Of a DNA stretch of 64,000 nt, positions 45,544 through 54,474 are shown in pieces. A program made the position numbers and the translations under genes. Origin of the DNA: Rhodanobacter denitrificans (lineage in GTDB: Bacteria; Pseudomonadota; Gammaproteobacteria; Xanthomonadales; Rhodanobacteraceae). Under the pieces are notes generated by a model. The model made no database searches, had not been told where the DNA came from, and worked only from the letters and a program-made list of their open reading frames with translations. Each line of letters opens with the position of its first letter. The first letter of the stretch is position 1. The stretch lies in NCBI RefSeq assembly GCF_000230695.2, contig NC_020541.1, positions 930,001 through 994,000 of the forward strand. Reading direction: 5' to 3'.

Positions 45544-46361
45544 GCATGCCGCCCGGAACCATGCCGCCCGAGCTGGCCCGACAGGTCGGTGCGATCGCCC
45601 GTGCCGCCGGCGCGGCGATTCTCGACGTCTACCACGGCGACTTCGCGGTGCAGACCAAGGCCGATGCCTCGCCGCTGACCGCTGCCGACCTGGCCGCCCA
45701 GCAGGTCATCATGGCCGGTCTGGCGGCGCTCGAACCGGTGCTGCCGGTGCTGTCGGAAGAAGCGAAGGCCTTGCCGTGGTCCGAGCGCCGGCACTGGCCG
45801 CGCTACTGGCTGGTCGATCCGCTCGACGGCACCCGCGAGTTCATCAAGCGCAACGGCGAGTTCACCGTCAACATCGCGCTGATCGATGACCACCGCAGCG
45901 CGCTGGGCGTGGTGCTGGCGCCGGTCAGCGGCGAGCTGTATGTCGCCGCGCAGGGGCAGGGTGCTTGGCTGCAGACGCAGGCCGAGGCACCGTGGCAGCG
46001 CATCCGCAGCCGCCCGCTGGGGCAACCGGCGCTGGTGGCCGGCAGCCGTTCGCACGGCGGCGTGCAGGGCGACGTGCTGCAGCAACTGGTCGGCGACGAC
46101 TACCAGCTGATACCGCTGGGCTCGTCGCTGAAGTTCTGCCTGATCGCGCGTGGCGCGGCGGACCTCTACCTGCGCCTGGGCCTCACCAGCGAATGGGACA
46201 CCGCCGCCGCGCAATGCGTGCTGGAGGAGGCCGGCGGCGCGGTGCTCGACCTGGCCGGCCAGCCGTTCCGCTACAACCGCGGCGAGTCGCTGCTGAACCC
46301 CGAGTTCGTCGCGGTCGGCGACACCACGATCGACTGGACCGCGCGGTTGCTGGCGCCATGA
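45540..46361 (+). CDS. cysQ: 3'(2'),5'-bisphosphate nucleotidase CysQ
   Basis: IMPase-family phosphatase of 273 residues. It hydrolyses 3'-phosphoadenosine 5'-phosphate to AMP, recycling a sulfate-assimilation by-product. Visible are VLPVLSEEAKALPW with the metal Glu pair, WLVDPLDGTREFIKRNGEFTVNI, the GSSLKFCLIARGAADLYLR segment and SEWDTAAAQCVLEEAGG. It starts at ATG 45540 inside the nudE stop, and its own stop overlaps the mazG start. Confidence 0.94.
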   Translation: MSMPPGTMPPELARQVGAIARAAGAAILDVYHGDFAVQTKADASPLTAADLAAQQVIMAGLAALEPVLPVLSEEAKALPWSERRHWPRYWLVDPLDGTREFIKRNGEFTVNIALIDDHRSALGVVLAPVSGELYVAAQGQGAWLQTQAEAPWQRIRSRPLGQPALVAGSRSHGGVQGDVLQQLVGDDYQLIPLGSSLKFCLIARGAADLYLRLGLTSEWDTAAAQCVLEEAGGAVLDLAGQPFRYNRGESLLNPEFVAVGDTTIDWTARLLAP

Positions 46362-47170
46362 GCGACTCGCCCCGGCACAGCCTCGACGACTTGCTCGCCA
46401 TCATGGCGCGCCTGCGCGATCCCGAGCGCGGCTGCCCGTGGGACGTGCAGCAGGATTTCGCCTCGATCGCGGCCTACACCATCGAGGAAGCCTACGAGGT
46501 GGCCGACGCGATCGACCGCCGCGACTGGCCCGACCTGCGCGACGAGCTCGGCGACCTGCTGCTGCAGGTGGTGTTCCACGCGCAGATGGCCTCCGAACGG
46601 GGCCTGTTCGATTTCGCCGACGTCGCCCACGCGATCAGCGCGAAGATGCTGCGCCGCCACCCGCACGTGTTCGGCGACGTGCGCTACGCCGACCTGGCGG
46701 CGCAGATGCAGGCATGGGAGGCGATCAAGACGGCCGAGCGCGCGGACAAGGGCGAGCCGGCCGACGCCAGCGCATTGGCGGGCATCTCCAGCGGCCTGCC
46801 GGAATGGAAGCGCGCGCAGAAGCTGCAGCAGCGTGCCGCGGCCACCGGTTTCACCTGGCCCGATCCCGCGCCGGTGCTGGCCAAGCTGGCCGAGGAAGTG
46901 GACGAGGTACGCGCGGAGTTCGCCAACGGCGCCGATCCGGCGCGCCTGCAGGACGAGATCGGCGACGTGCTGTTCGTGATGGTGAACCTGGCGCGCCATG
47001 CCGGGGTCGATTTCTCGCAGGCATTGCGGCATGCCAATGGGAAATTCGAACGGCGTTTCCGCCGGATGGAGCAGCTGGCCACGGCCGACGGCGCGGCATT
47101 TGGCAAACGCACGCTGGGCGAGCAGGAACAGCTGTGGCAGCGCGCCAAGCAGGGCGAGGGCAACCACTGA
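46358..47170 (+). CDS. mazG: Nucleoside triphosphate pyrophosphohydrolase MazG
   Basis: All-alpha NTP pyrophosphohydrolase of 270 residues. It has an N-terminal MazG domain (LRDPERGCPWDVQQDFASI, then YTIEEAYEVADAIDRRDWPDLRDELGDLLLQVVFHAQM) with the EExxE metal residues, and a second domain (LAKLAEEVDEVRAEFANG, LQDEIGDVLFVMVNLARHAG). Full-length MazG is about this size in E. coli. It cleans up aberrant nucleotides. It is coupled to cysQ (ATGA overlap) and is followed by a hairpin. Confidence 0.95.
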   Translation: MSDSPRHSLDDLLAIMARLRDPERGCPWDVQQDFASIAAYTIEEAYEVADAIDRRDWPDLRDELGDLLLQVVFHAQMASERGLFDFADVAHAISAKMLRRHPHVFGDVRYADLAAQMQAWEAIKTAERADKGEPADASALAGISSGLPEWKRAQKLQQRAAATGFTWPDPAPVLAKLAEEVDEVRAEFANGADPARLQDEIGDVLFVMVNLARHAGVDFSQALRHANGKFERRFRRMEQLATADGAAFGKRTLGEQEQLWQRAKQGEGNH

Positions 47171-47200
47171 ACGACGCGGTGGCCGGGGTCACCGCGTCGT
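47171..47200. terminator. Strong hairpin between convergent mazG and the next gene
   Basis: An 11-bp perfect stem, ACGACGCGGTG (47171-47181) with CACCGCGTCGT (47190-47200), begins right after the mazG stop and has an eight-base loop. There is no clear T run, so it may act as a weak or rho-linked terminator for mazG and the convergent gene. Confidence 0.5.
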
Positions 47201-47220
47201 CGTGGCTCTGGCGATCGAAC

Positions 47221-47715
47221 TTACTTCGCCGGCGGCGCCGCCTCGCCAGCGCGCTGCTGCCAGGCGGCGCGCATCTTCTCACGCTCGGCACGCCTCTTCG
47301 CCTCGTTGGCCAGGTTTTCGTCCAGCCCCTTGCGCAGCGTGGCGATCGCCTGGTCGACGTTGGCCGGCTGCGCCTGCAGGCGGGCCAGGCGCTGGTAGAC
47401 GTAGTCGCGCACGCGCGGATCCTGCGACCTGGCCAGCACGTCGTTGTAGATCGACGCCATCTCCTTGCTGCGGCCGGCCTGCATGTACAGCCGCTCCAGG
47501 CCGTGCAGGTCGCCGATCACGCCGTTGCGCTGATGGTCGAAGCGGTGCATGCGCATGCCGTGGTCACGGTCGCTGTGATGCGCGCGCAGGTCCTTGCCGG
47601 CCATCGCGGAGGGTGCCGGCGACGGTGGGGGTGGCGTTTGCTGGGCCATGACGAGCGCGCTCGATCCGGCGATCAGCACGGCCAGCGCGGAAGCAAGCAG
47701 GGTTTTGCGGTGCAT
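47221..47715 (-). CDS. Small secreted hypothetical protein with TPR-like tail
   Basis: Protein of 164 residues with a signal peptide (MHRKTLLASALAVLIAGSSALVMAQ). The mature part starts Pro-rich, then has a His/Asp/Arg-rich stretch (DLRAHHSDRDHGMRMHRFDHQRNGV). A helical part follows (LHGLERLYMQAGRSKEMASIYNDVLARS, LARLQAQPANVDQAIATLRK) that looks TPR-like. The tail is charged (EAKRRAEREKMRAAW). I recognise no defined family. It is divergent from the GSGD-repeat protein. Confidence 0.7.
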   Translation of the reverse strand: MHRKTLLASALAVLIAGSSALVMAQQTPPPPSPAPSAMAGKDLRAHHSDRDHGMRMHRFDHQRNGVIGDLHGLERLYMQAGRSKEMASIYNDVLARSQDPRVRDYVYQRLARLQAQPANVDQAIATLRKGLDENLANEAKRRAEREKMRAAWQQRAGEAAPPAK

Positions 47716-47855
47716 GGCGGTCTCCTCGGTAGGTAAACTGGAAAACGCGGCCGATGCCGGCACGTTGACTGGCCGGTTCATGCATGCCGTCATGCTTGCA
47801 ACCTTTCTGCCGCCGGCTGCATCCCAGCTGGGTCGACCACCCCAAGGAGAGTTCC

Positions 47856-48632
47856 ATGCGCCGTCTTTTTACCGCAGCCCTGCTGCTCGCCCCGTTCGCC
47901 GCGTTTGCCGCCAACCCGTGCAAGTACGAAGCACCACGCAACCTGCAGCTCGACCTTGCCGGCGTGCGCAGCGTGCAGATCGACGTGCACAGCCAGGACC
48001 TGCACCTGACCGGCAGCGCCAGCGCCAGGGGCCTCACCCTCACCGGCCGCGCCTGTGCCTCCGAGCAGGCGGCGCTGGACAAGCTGCAGGTGACCCAGCG
48101 GCGTGAAGGCGACCAGTTGCTGATCGACATCGGCGACACCGGCAGTTTCAATTTCAGCCTGTTCGGCGGCAGTAACTATTCGAGTCTCGAGGTCACCGTG
48201 CAACTGCCGGCGAACCTGCCGGTCACCGTGCGCGTGGGCTCCGGCGACGCCGACGTCGGCGGCGTGCAGCAACTGCAGACCAGCGTGGGTTCGGGCGACC
48301 TGCACGTGCGCCAGGTATCCGGCAAGTTCGGCACCAGCGTGGGTTCGGGCGACGTCGACGCCACCGACGTCGGCAGCCTGGAGCTGGGCTCGGTGGGCTC
48401 CGGCGACTTCAAGGCGGATGGCATCAAGGGCGACGCCCGCATCGGCAGCATCGGTTCCGGCGACGTCACGCTGCGCCACGTCGGCGGCAGCGTGCGCGCC
48501 GATACGCTGGGCTCCGGCGATCTCGTGGTGAACGACGTCGGCGGCGATTTCAGCCTCGGCGCCAAGGGCAGCGGCGACGTCAACCACTCCGGTGTGAAGG
48601 GCAAGGTCAGCGTGCCGCATGACGACGATTGA
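47856..48632 (+). CDS. Secreted GSGD-repeat beta-helix protein (DUF4097/DUF2807-like)
   Basis: Protein of 258 residues with a signal peptide (MRRLFTAALLLAPFAAFAA). The mature part has two cysteines (NPCKYEAPR and GRACASEQA), a middle domain and then seven GSGD units spaced about 17-21 residues apart, for example VGSGDADVGG, VGSGDLHVRQ, IGSGDVTLRH, LGSGDLVVND. This layout is that of DUF4097/DUF2807 adhesin-like beta-helices, often cell-surface or periplasmic, of unknown role. The ATG at 47856 follows CAAGGAGA. Confidence 0.8.
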   Translation: MRRLFTAALLLAPFAAFAANPCKYEAPRNLQLDLAGVRSVQIDVHSQDLHLTGSASARGLTLTGRACASEQAALDKLQVTQRREGDQLLIDIGDTGSFNFSLFGGSNYSSLEVTVQLPANLPVTVRVGSGDADVGGVQQLQTSVGSGDLHVRQVSGKFGTSVGSGDVDATDVGSLELGSVGSGDFKADGIKGDARIGSIGSGDVTLRHVGGSVRADTLGSGDLVVNDVGGDFSLGAKGSGDVNHSGVKGKVSVPHDDD

Positions 48633-48641
48633 GCGCAGCCG

Positions 48642-49760
48642 TCAACCCAGCCAGCGCCAGGCCAGATACACCAGCGGCGCGCACACCAGCAGGAACGGGA
48701 TCGACACCAGGTGCAGCAGCCGCAGGCCATGCGGCTGCTTCGCCAGGCGCAGCGCGATCAGGTTCGCCAGCGAACCGATCGCCACGCCGAAGCCGCCCAC
48801 GTTCACCGCCACCGCCAGCGCGATCGCGTCGGGCGTGCGTTCGAGCAGCAGCACCGTCGCCGGCACGTTGCTGATCAGCTGCGAGGCGACGATGCCGCTG
48901 GCATACAGCGTCAGCGGCTGGCCGAAGTCGAGCCGGTCCAGCGCCTGGTGCACCAGCGGCAAGTTCGCGAAGTGGCCCAGGCCCAGGAAGATCGCGGCGA
49001 AGGTGAGCAGCAGCAGCCAGTCGATCCGCGCCAGGCTCGATCGCGCCAGCAGCGCGAACAGCGCCAGCAACAGCAGCGCGCCCAGCGGAGCCTGGCCGTA
49101 TTCCATCAGCAGCACCATGCCGAGCAGCGCGGCCATCGAGCACGTGCCGAGACGGTTTGAAGCCACCACGCCGTCGATCCGTTCCGGGCTCAACGCCACG
49201 CGATCGCGCGGCAGCCACAGCAGTGTGAACGCCGCCACCAGCACGAACATCACCGCCGCAGCCGGCAGCATGGCTGCCGCGAAATGCAGGAACGGCAGTT
49301 GCGAGTGCTGCCACAGCAGCAGGTTCTGCGGGTTGCCGATCGGGCTCAGGGTGGAACCCGCGTTCACCGCCAGCGCCTCCAGCACCACCATGCGCAGCAC
49401 CGGCAGGTTCGAGACGGCGCCGATCGCCAGGGTCAGCGGCACGATCAGGAACAGGCTCACGTCGTTGGTCAGCACCATCGACAGCAGCGCCGTCGCGGAC
49501 ACCAGCAACAGGCCCAGGCCGCGCAGCGAATGCGCGCGTGCCACCATGGCCACCGCCGCGTGCTGCACCAGGCCGCTGTCGCGGATGCCCTGGATCGCGA
49601 TCAGCAGGCCCATCATGCCGGCCAGGGTGGGCAACTGCAGCCAGCGCCGGTAGCTCGCCAGCGGTTGCGGATCGAGCACCGCCAGCGCGATCGCCAGCGC
49701 CGCGAACAACCACAGCAGCCATTCCTCCTTGAGGCGCTGTCGTGTGCGGCTTGCAATCAT
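48642..49760 (-). CDS. SLC13/ArsB-like anion transporter
   Basis: Membrane protein of 372 residues with about ten hydrophobic segments. The sequence VLTNDVSLFLIVPLTLAIG, EALAVNAGSTLSPIGNPQNLLLWQ and, in the second half, SQLISNVPATVLLLER and NVGGFGVAIGSLANLIAL are the two inverted-repeat ion-binding motifs of the ArsB/NhaD/SLC13 (IT) superfamily. Substrate could be a dicarboxylate, sulfate or arsenite. It is short compared with typical ArsB (about 430). ATG 49760 is the start used. Confidence 0.75.
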   Translation of the reverse strand: MIASRTRQRLKEEWLLWLFAALAIALAVLDPQPLASYRRWLQLPTLAGMMGLLIAIQGIRDSGLVQHAAVAMVARAHSLRGLGLLLVSATALLSMVLTNDVSLFLIVPLTLAIGAVSNLPVLRMVVLEALAVNAGSTLSPIGNPQNLLLWQHSQLPFLHFAAAMLPAAAVMFVLVAAFTLLWLPRDRVALSPERIDGVVASNRLGTCSMAALLGMVLLMEYGQAPLGALLLLALFALLARSSLARIDWLLLLTFAAIFLGLGHFANLPLVHQALDRLDFGQPLTLYASGIVASQLISNVPATVLLLERTPDAIALAVAVNVGGFGVAIGSLANLIALRLAKQPHGLRLLHLVSIPFLLVCAPLVYLAWRWLG

Positions 49761-49815
49761 CGGGAAGTCCGGTGGGGCGTCGACGTACTTTATCAGCCCG
49801 TCCTTCGATGCCGGC

Positions 49816-52299
49816 TCAGCCCTCGCGCAACAACCGCATCGGCGGCGTGCGGCTGACCTTGCGGGTGCCGGCCAGGCCCAGCAGCATCACCACCAGTCCG
49901 GCGCCGACGGCACCGCCGACCAGTGGCCACAGCGGCGGCACGAAGTGCTCGATGTGGAACACCGCCTGGCCCAGCCACACGCCGGCGCCGGCGGCGCCGA
50001 GTGCGGCGGTGAGGCCGGCGACCAGGCCGAGCAGGGCGAACTCGCAGGCGGCGGCCACGCGCAGCTGCGCGCGGCGTGCGCCCAACGTGCGCAGCAGCGC
50101 GGCTTCGTGGCGGCGTTCGGCGGCGCTGGCGGCCAGCGCGGCGGCCAGCACCAGCGCGCCGGCGAGCAGGCTGAAGCCGAGGATCCAGCGCACCGCATTG
50201 CCCACGCGATCGACGATCTCGCGCACGCGGTCGAGCAGCGAGTCGACGTCGACCAGGCTGAGGTTGCTGTAGTCGCGCGACAGTTGCGCCAGTCCGGTTG
50301 CATGCCCGCGCGGCAGGTGGAAGCTGGCCAGCCAGGTATGCGGCAGCTCGCTGGCGTGGGCCGGGTCGAGCAGCAGGAAGAAGTTGACCCGGAACGAACT
50401 CCAGTCGACCTTGCGCACGCTGCTGACCTTCGCATCGATGCGGCCTTCGCCCACGTCGAAGCGCAGCGTGTCGCCGATCTTCAGCGCGAACATGTCGCGC
50501 CACATGGTGTCGATCGAGACCTCGGCCTGCGCCGGCTGCGCGCCGTGCCACTGACCGGCGATCACCTGATTCGACGGCGGCAAGGCATCGGCCCACGACA
50601 ACCGCAGCTGACGGTCGGTCCAATCCTTCGCGCGTTCGTCGGCGAAGGCGAGCTGGTCGATCGGGCGGCCGTTGATTGCGGTGAGTTTGCCCACCGCCAG
50701 CGGCAGCATGTTGAGCTGGTCGCCGCCGACGGTCACCAGCGCCTGCGTGAAACCAGCGCGCTGGTCGTCCTGCAGGTTCAGCGCGAACCAGTTCGGCGTA
50801 TCCGCCGGCAGCTCCTGGCGCCAGCCCTGCAGCAGCGCCGGCGCCACGATTGCCAGCAACAGCAGCGCGCACAGGCCCAGGCTGAGCGCGGTGGCCTGGA
50901 TCACGCTCAGCGCGGGTCGCCGCGCCAGCGCGGCCAGGCCCAGCCGCAATGCCGGGTGCGCGCCCGGTGCAATGCGCCGGGCCAGCCACAGCAGCGCTCC
51001 GGCCAGCAGCGCCGCGATCAGCGCCACGCCGAGCAGACTGGCGGCGAGGATGCCGGCCAGGGTGAGCGAGCTGCTCTGGCTCCAGATCAGGCCCAGCGCC
51101 ACCAGCGCGGGGATCAGGTACAGCGCATCGAAACGCCGCACCCGCCGCTGCATGCTCTGGCGAAATACGGCAACAGGGGCGACCTCGGCCAGCCGCGCCA
51201 GCGGCGGCAGCGCAAAGCCGACCAGCACGGCAATGCCCATCGCGGCGGCGGCGAACGACGGCGCCAGCGGCAGCACGGTCGGTACGTTGCCGAACAACTG
51301 GCTGGCCAGCAGCCAGGCCAGCTGCGACAAACCCAGCGCGAGCAGCATGCCAAGTGCCGTCGCCGGCACGGCGAGTGCGCCCAGCGTGCCCAGCAGCAGG
51401 CCCAGCACGCGCCGGCGCGGCGTGCCCAGCGCACGCAGCAGCGCCACTTCGGCGGTCTTGCGCCGCGCGTAGCGCTGCGCGGACAGCGCGATCGCGATGC
51501 CGGCGAGCAAGGCCGACAGCAGGGCGGTGAGGCGCAGGAATGCGCCGGCGCGATCGAACGACGTGCGCATGCGCTCCTGGGTCTGCTCCGGCGTGATCAG
51601 TTCGGCGCCCTGCGGCAGCGCGGCCGCCTGCGCCCAGTCGCGCCAGGTCTGCACCGCGGCCGGCGCGCCGGCCAGCAGCAGGCGGTGGCGGGCACGGCTG
51701 CCGGTGCCGAGCAGGCCGGCCTGCTCGGCGTCGGCCAGACTCATCAACGCGCGCGGCGCCAGCGCCAGCAGCTCGCCGCCGTCGGGCTGGCGCAGCAGTT
51801 CGGCGGCGATGGTCAGCTCGCGGCCGCCGAGTTGCAGCGGCTGGCCGACCTGGAGGCCCAGCGCCACCAGGGCACGGTGGTCGAGATAGACCTCGCCCGC
51901 GGCTGGGGCGTGGCCGTTGCGCGTGCGGCCGGCGGCGTCGCGCAGCTCCAGCTTGCCGCGCAGCGGATAGTGCGCATCGACCGCCTGCACGTCGAGCAAC
52001 TGGGTCTGCTCATAGGCGAACGCCACGCTGGGAAAGCTGGCGGTGCGGGCGAGCTGCAGGCCGTTACGACGCGCGCGCTCGGCGAATACCGGCGGCAGGG
52101 CCTGCGGCGCCGACACGCCGATGTCGCCGCCGATCAGTTCGGCGGCGCTGGCCAGCATGCCGCGCTCGATCCGCGTCGCCAGCGTGGCGACCACGCCCAG
52201 CGCGACCACCGCCAGCACCAGCGAGGCGGCCAGCGTGCGCAGTTCCGGCAGATGCCATTCGCGACGCAGGCTGCGCAGGGCAAGCAGCAGCATCTTCAT
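49816..52299 (-). CDS. FtsX-like ABC transporter permease (YbbP type)
   Basis: Permease of 827 residues with a first membrane segment near residues 17-35, a large periplasmic domain, a middle bundle (RLTALLSALLAGIAIALSAQRYARR region and following) and a C-terminal FtsX-like bundle (ILGFSLLAGALVLAAALAASAAERRHEAALLRTLGARRAQL). This fits the YbbP family of lipid or envelope ABC systems. Its start overlaps the ATPase stop by four bases, and together with tesA on the other strand it repeats the tesA-ybbA-ybbP neighbourhood of E. coli. Confidence 0.9.
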   Translation of the reverse strand: MKMLLLALRSLRREWHLPELRTLAASLVLAVVALGVVATLATRIERGMLASAAELIGGDIGVSAPQALPPVFAERARRNGLQLARTASFPSVAFAYEQTQLLDVQAVDAHYPLRGKLELRDAAGRTRNGHAPAAGEVYLDHRALVALGLQVGQPLQLGGRELTIAAELLRQPDGGELLALAPRALMSLADAEQAGLLGTGSRARHRLLLAGAPAAVQTWRDWAQAAALPQGAELITPEQTQERMRTSFDRAGAFLRLTALLSALLAGIAIALSAQRYARRKTAEVALLRALGTPRRRVLGLLLGTLGALAVPATALGMLLALGLSQLAWLLASQLFGNVPTVLPLAPSFAAAAMGIAVLVGFALPPLARLAEVAPVAVFRQSMQRRVRRFDALYLIPALVALGLIWSQSSSLTLAGILAASLLGVALIAALLAGALLWLARRIAPGAHPALRLGLAALARRPALSVIQATALSLGLCALLLLAIVAPALLQGWRQELPADTPNWFALNLQDDQRAGFTQALVTVGGDQLNMLPLAVGKLTAINGRPIDQLAFADERAKDWTDRQLRLSWADALPPSNQVIAGQWHGAQPAQAEVSIDTMWRDMFALKIGDTLRFDVGEGRIDAKVSSVRKVDWSSFRVNFFLLLDPAHASELPHTWLASFHLPRGHATGLAQLSRDYSNLSLVDVDSLLDRVREIVDRVGNAVRWILGFSLLAGALVLAAALAASAAERRHEAALLRTLGARRAQLRVAAACEFALLGLVAGLTAALGAAGAGVWLGQAVFHIEHFVPPLWPLVGGAVGAGLVVMLLGLAGTRKVSRTPPMRLLREG

Positions 52300-52997
52300 G
52301 CCGGCACGTCCGTGCCGGTCGAGACGACGCGGCCTTCCTCCAGCTCGATCCGGCGGTCGCAACGCGCGGCCAGGGCCGCGTCGTGGGTGACCAGCACCAG
52401 GGTGGTGTGGTGGTCGCGGTTCAGTGCGAACAGCAGGTCGCAGACGTGGTGGCCGGTGCGCTGGTCGAGGTTGCCGGTGGGTTCGTCGGCGAACAGCACG
52501 CGCGGGCGGTGCACGAACGCACGGGCGATCGCCACGCGCTGCTGCTCGCCGCCGGACAACTGGGCCGGATAATGCCGCCGCCGCGCGCCCAGGCCCACCG
52601 CGTCGAGCGCGGCGCGGGCGCGCTGGCGCGCATCGCTGCTGCCCTCCAGTTCCAGCGGCAGCATCACGTTCTCCTCGGCGGTGAGCGCGGGCAGCAGGTG
52701 GAACGACTGGAACACGAAGCCGACCAGGCGCCGGCGCAGGTCGGCGCGGGCCTCCTCGTCCAACTGCTGCAACGCATGGCCGTCCAGCGCGATGCTGCCG
52801 CCGTCCGGCGTGTCCAGCCCGGCCAGCAGGCCGAGCAGGGTGGTCTTGCCGGAACCGGAGGCGCCGACGATGGCGAAGCTCTCGCCCGGCTGCACCTGCA
52901 GGCTGACCTGGCTGAGGATTTCCAGCCTCCCCTCGGGACCGTTGACCGACTTGCTAACATCGCGGGCTTCAAGAAGCGGCCGGGAAGAATCACTCAT
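52296..52997 (-). CDS. ABC transporter ATP-binding protein (YbbA type)
   Basis: ATPase of 233 residues. The Walker A loop is GASGSGKTT, the Q loop is in FVFQSFHLLPALTAEENVMLPL, the signature is LSGGEQQRVAIARA, Walker B is VLFADEPTGNLD and the H loop is LVTHD. It belongs to the LolD/YbbA/MacB class. The start CAT (minus) at 52995-52997 overlaps the tesA ATG (52996-52998) on the other strand. It pairs with the permease downstream. Confidence 0.94.
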   Translation of the reverse strand: MSDSSRPLLEARDVSKSVNGPEGRLEILSQVSLQVQPGESFAIVGASGSGKTTLLGLLAGLDTPDGGSIALDGHALQQLDEEARADLRRRLVGFVFQSFHLLPALTAEENVMLPLELEGSSDARQRARAALDAVGLGARRRHYPAQLSGGEQQRVAIARAFVHRPRVLFADEPTGNLDQRTGHHVCDLLFALNRDHHTTLVLVTHDAALAARCDRRIELEEGRVVSTGTDVPA

Positions 52998-53607
52998 GCG
53001 TCAATGCCTGTGGTGGCTGGTTTTTCTGTGCGGCATCGGCAGCGCCCAGGCGGCGGCGCCGAAAACCGTGCTGGTGCTGGGTGATTCGTTGTCCGCCGCG
53101 CACAACATCCCGGTCGAGGCCGGCTGGGTGCATCTGCTGGATGCGCGTCTCAACCAGATGGTACCGAAGTGGCGCGCGATCAATGCCAGCATCAGCGGCG
53201 AGACCTCGCTGAGCGGGCGCCACCGCCTGCCGGCGCTGCTGGCGACGTACCGGCCGGCCGTGCTGGTGCTGGAGCTGGGCGCCAACGATGGCCTGCGCGG
53301 CCTGCCGCTGCCGGCGCTGCGCGACAATCTGGACGCGATGGTCGTGGCGGCGCAAAAAGCGAAGGTGCGCGTGCTGCTGGTCGGTATCGAGCTGCCGGTG
53401 AACTACGGCCCGCGCTACCGCGACGGGCTGCGTGCGGTCTATGCGGAGCTGGCGCAAAGCCGCCACGTCGCGCTGGTGCCGTTCCTGCTCGAAGGCGTGG
53501 CGCTCGATCCGGCGCTGATGCAGGCCGACGGCCTGCATCCGGTGGCTGCCGCCCAGCCGCGGGTGCTGGATACTGTGTGGAAACCGCTGCGGCCGCTGCT
53601 GCGCTGA
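52996..53607 (+). CDS. tesA: Periplasmic GDSL esterase TesA (thioesterase I/lysophospholipase L1)
   Basis: SGNH hydrolase of 203 residues with a signal peptide (MRQCLWWLVFLCGIGSAQAA). Block I holds the catalytic Ser in VLVLGDSLSAAHN, block II has the NASISGETSLSGR Gly, block III is LELGANDGLRGL and block V has the catalytic Asp and His in ADGLHPVAAAQPRVL. TesA cleaves acyl thioesters and lysophospholipids in the periplasm. It is divergent from the ABC ATPase with overlapping start codons, so its leader and promoter lie inside that gene. Confidence 0.94.
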   Translation: MRQCLWWLVFLCGIGSAQAAAPKTVLVLGDSLSAAHNIPVEAGWVHLLDARLNQMVPKWRAINASISGETSLSGRHRLPALLATYRPAVLVLELGANDGLRGLPLPALRDNLDAMVVAAQKAKVRVLLVGIELPVNYGPRYRDGLRAVYAELAQSRHVALVPFLLEGVALDPALMQADGLHPVAAAQPRVLDTVWKPLRPLLR

Positions 53608-53705
53608 AACCGAATCGGTTCTGAACCACCGGCGCCGTTTTCACGCGGCCGTCACTTGCGCACCGGTTAGCTCTTCACGTATGTGAAGGCACGGAGGTAA
53701 GGACA

Positions 53706-54437
53706 ATGACGGTACATGACGAACAGGCGGGCCTGATCCTGCTGGTCGAGGACAACCGCCAGATCGCCGAGATGGTCGGCGAATTCCTGGAGCGGCGCGG
53801 CTACTCGGTGGATTACGCCGCCGACGGCGTGAGCGGGCTGCACCTGGCGGTGTCCAACAGCTATGACGTGCTGGTGCTGGATCTGATGCTGCCGGGCCTG
53901 GACGGGCTGGAGGTCTGCCGCAAGCTGCGCCGCGAGGCCAAGAAGGCCACCCCGGTGCTGATGCTGACCGCCCGCGACACGCTGGAGGACAAGCTGATCG
54001 GGCTGGAGGCCGGCGCCGACGACTACCTGGTCAAACCGTTCGAGGTGCGCGAGCTGGAGGCGCGGCTGCGTGCGCTGATCCGCCGCGACCGCCGCCAGGT
54101 GTCCACCGAGGTGCTCAGCGTCGGCGACATGACGCTGGACACCGCCACGCTGCGGCTGACCCGCGACGGCCAGGAACTGACCGTGTCGCCGATCGGCCTG
54201 AAGCTGCTGGCGATCCTGATGCGCGAGTCGCCGCGGGTGGTCAGCCGGCGCGACATCGAGCGCGAGATCTGGGGCGACACACTGCCCGATTCGGACACCT
54301 TGCGTTCGCACCTGTACAACCTGCGCCGGGTCATCGACAAACCTTTCGCGCGGCCTTTGCTACACACGATCCACTCGGCGGGTTATCGTCTTGCGGATCT
54401 TGAGTCGGAAGTGGCCTCTTCGCCCCAGACGGCCTGA
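53706..54437 (+). CDS. OmpR-family response regulator
   Basis: Response regulator of 243 residues. The receiver has GLILLVEDNRQIAEMV, phosphoacceptor Asp59 in VLVLDLMLPGLDGLEV, MLTARDTLEDK and DDYLVKPF. The DNA-binding half has VGDMTLDTATLRLTRDGQEL, SPIGLKLLAILMRESPRVVSRRDIEREIW and RSHLYNLRRVID with a C-terminal GYRLADL, all typical of OmpR/PhoB. The kinase gene follows 37 bases downstream, so the pair is one unit. The regulon is unknown. Confidence 0.92.
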   Translation: MTVHDEQAGLILLVEDNRQIAEMVGEFLERRGYSVDYAADGVSGLHLAVSNSYDVLVLDLMLPGLDGLEVCRKLRREAKKATPVLMLTARDTLEDKLIGLEAGADDYLVKPFEVRELEARLRALIRRDRRQVSTEVLSVGDMTLDTATLRLTRDGQELTVSPIGLKLLAILMRESPRVVSRRDIEREIWGDTLPDSDTLRSHLYNLRRVIDKPFARPLLHTIHSAGYRLADLESEVASSPQTA

Positions 54438-54474
54438 TATCGACACGGCGCATACAGGTGGGCGCACGCAGGTA

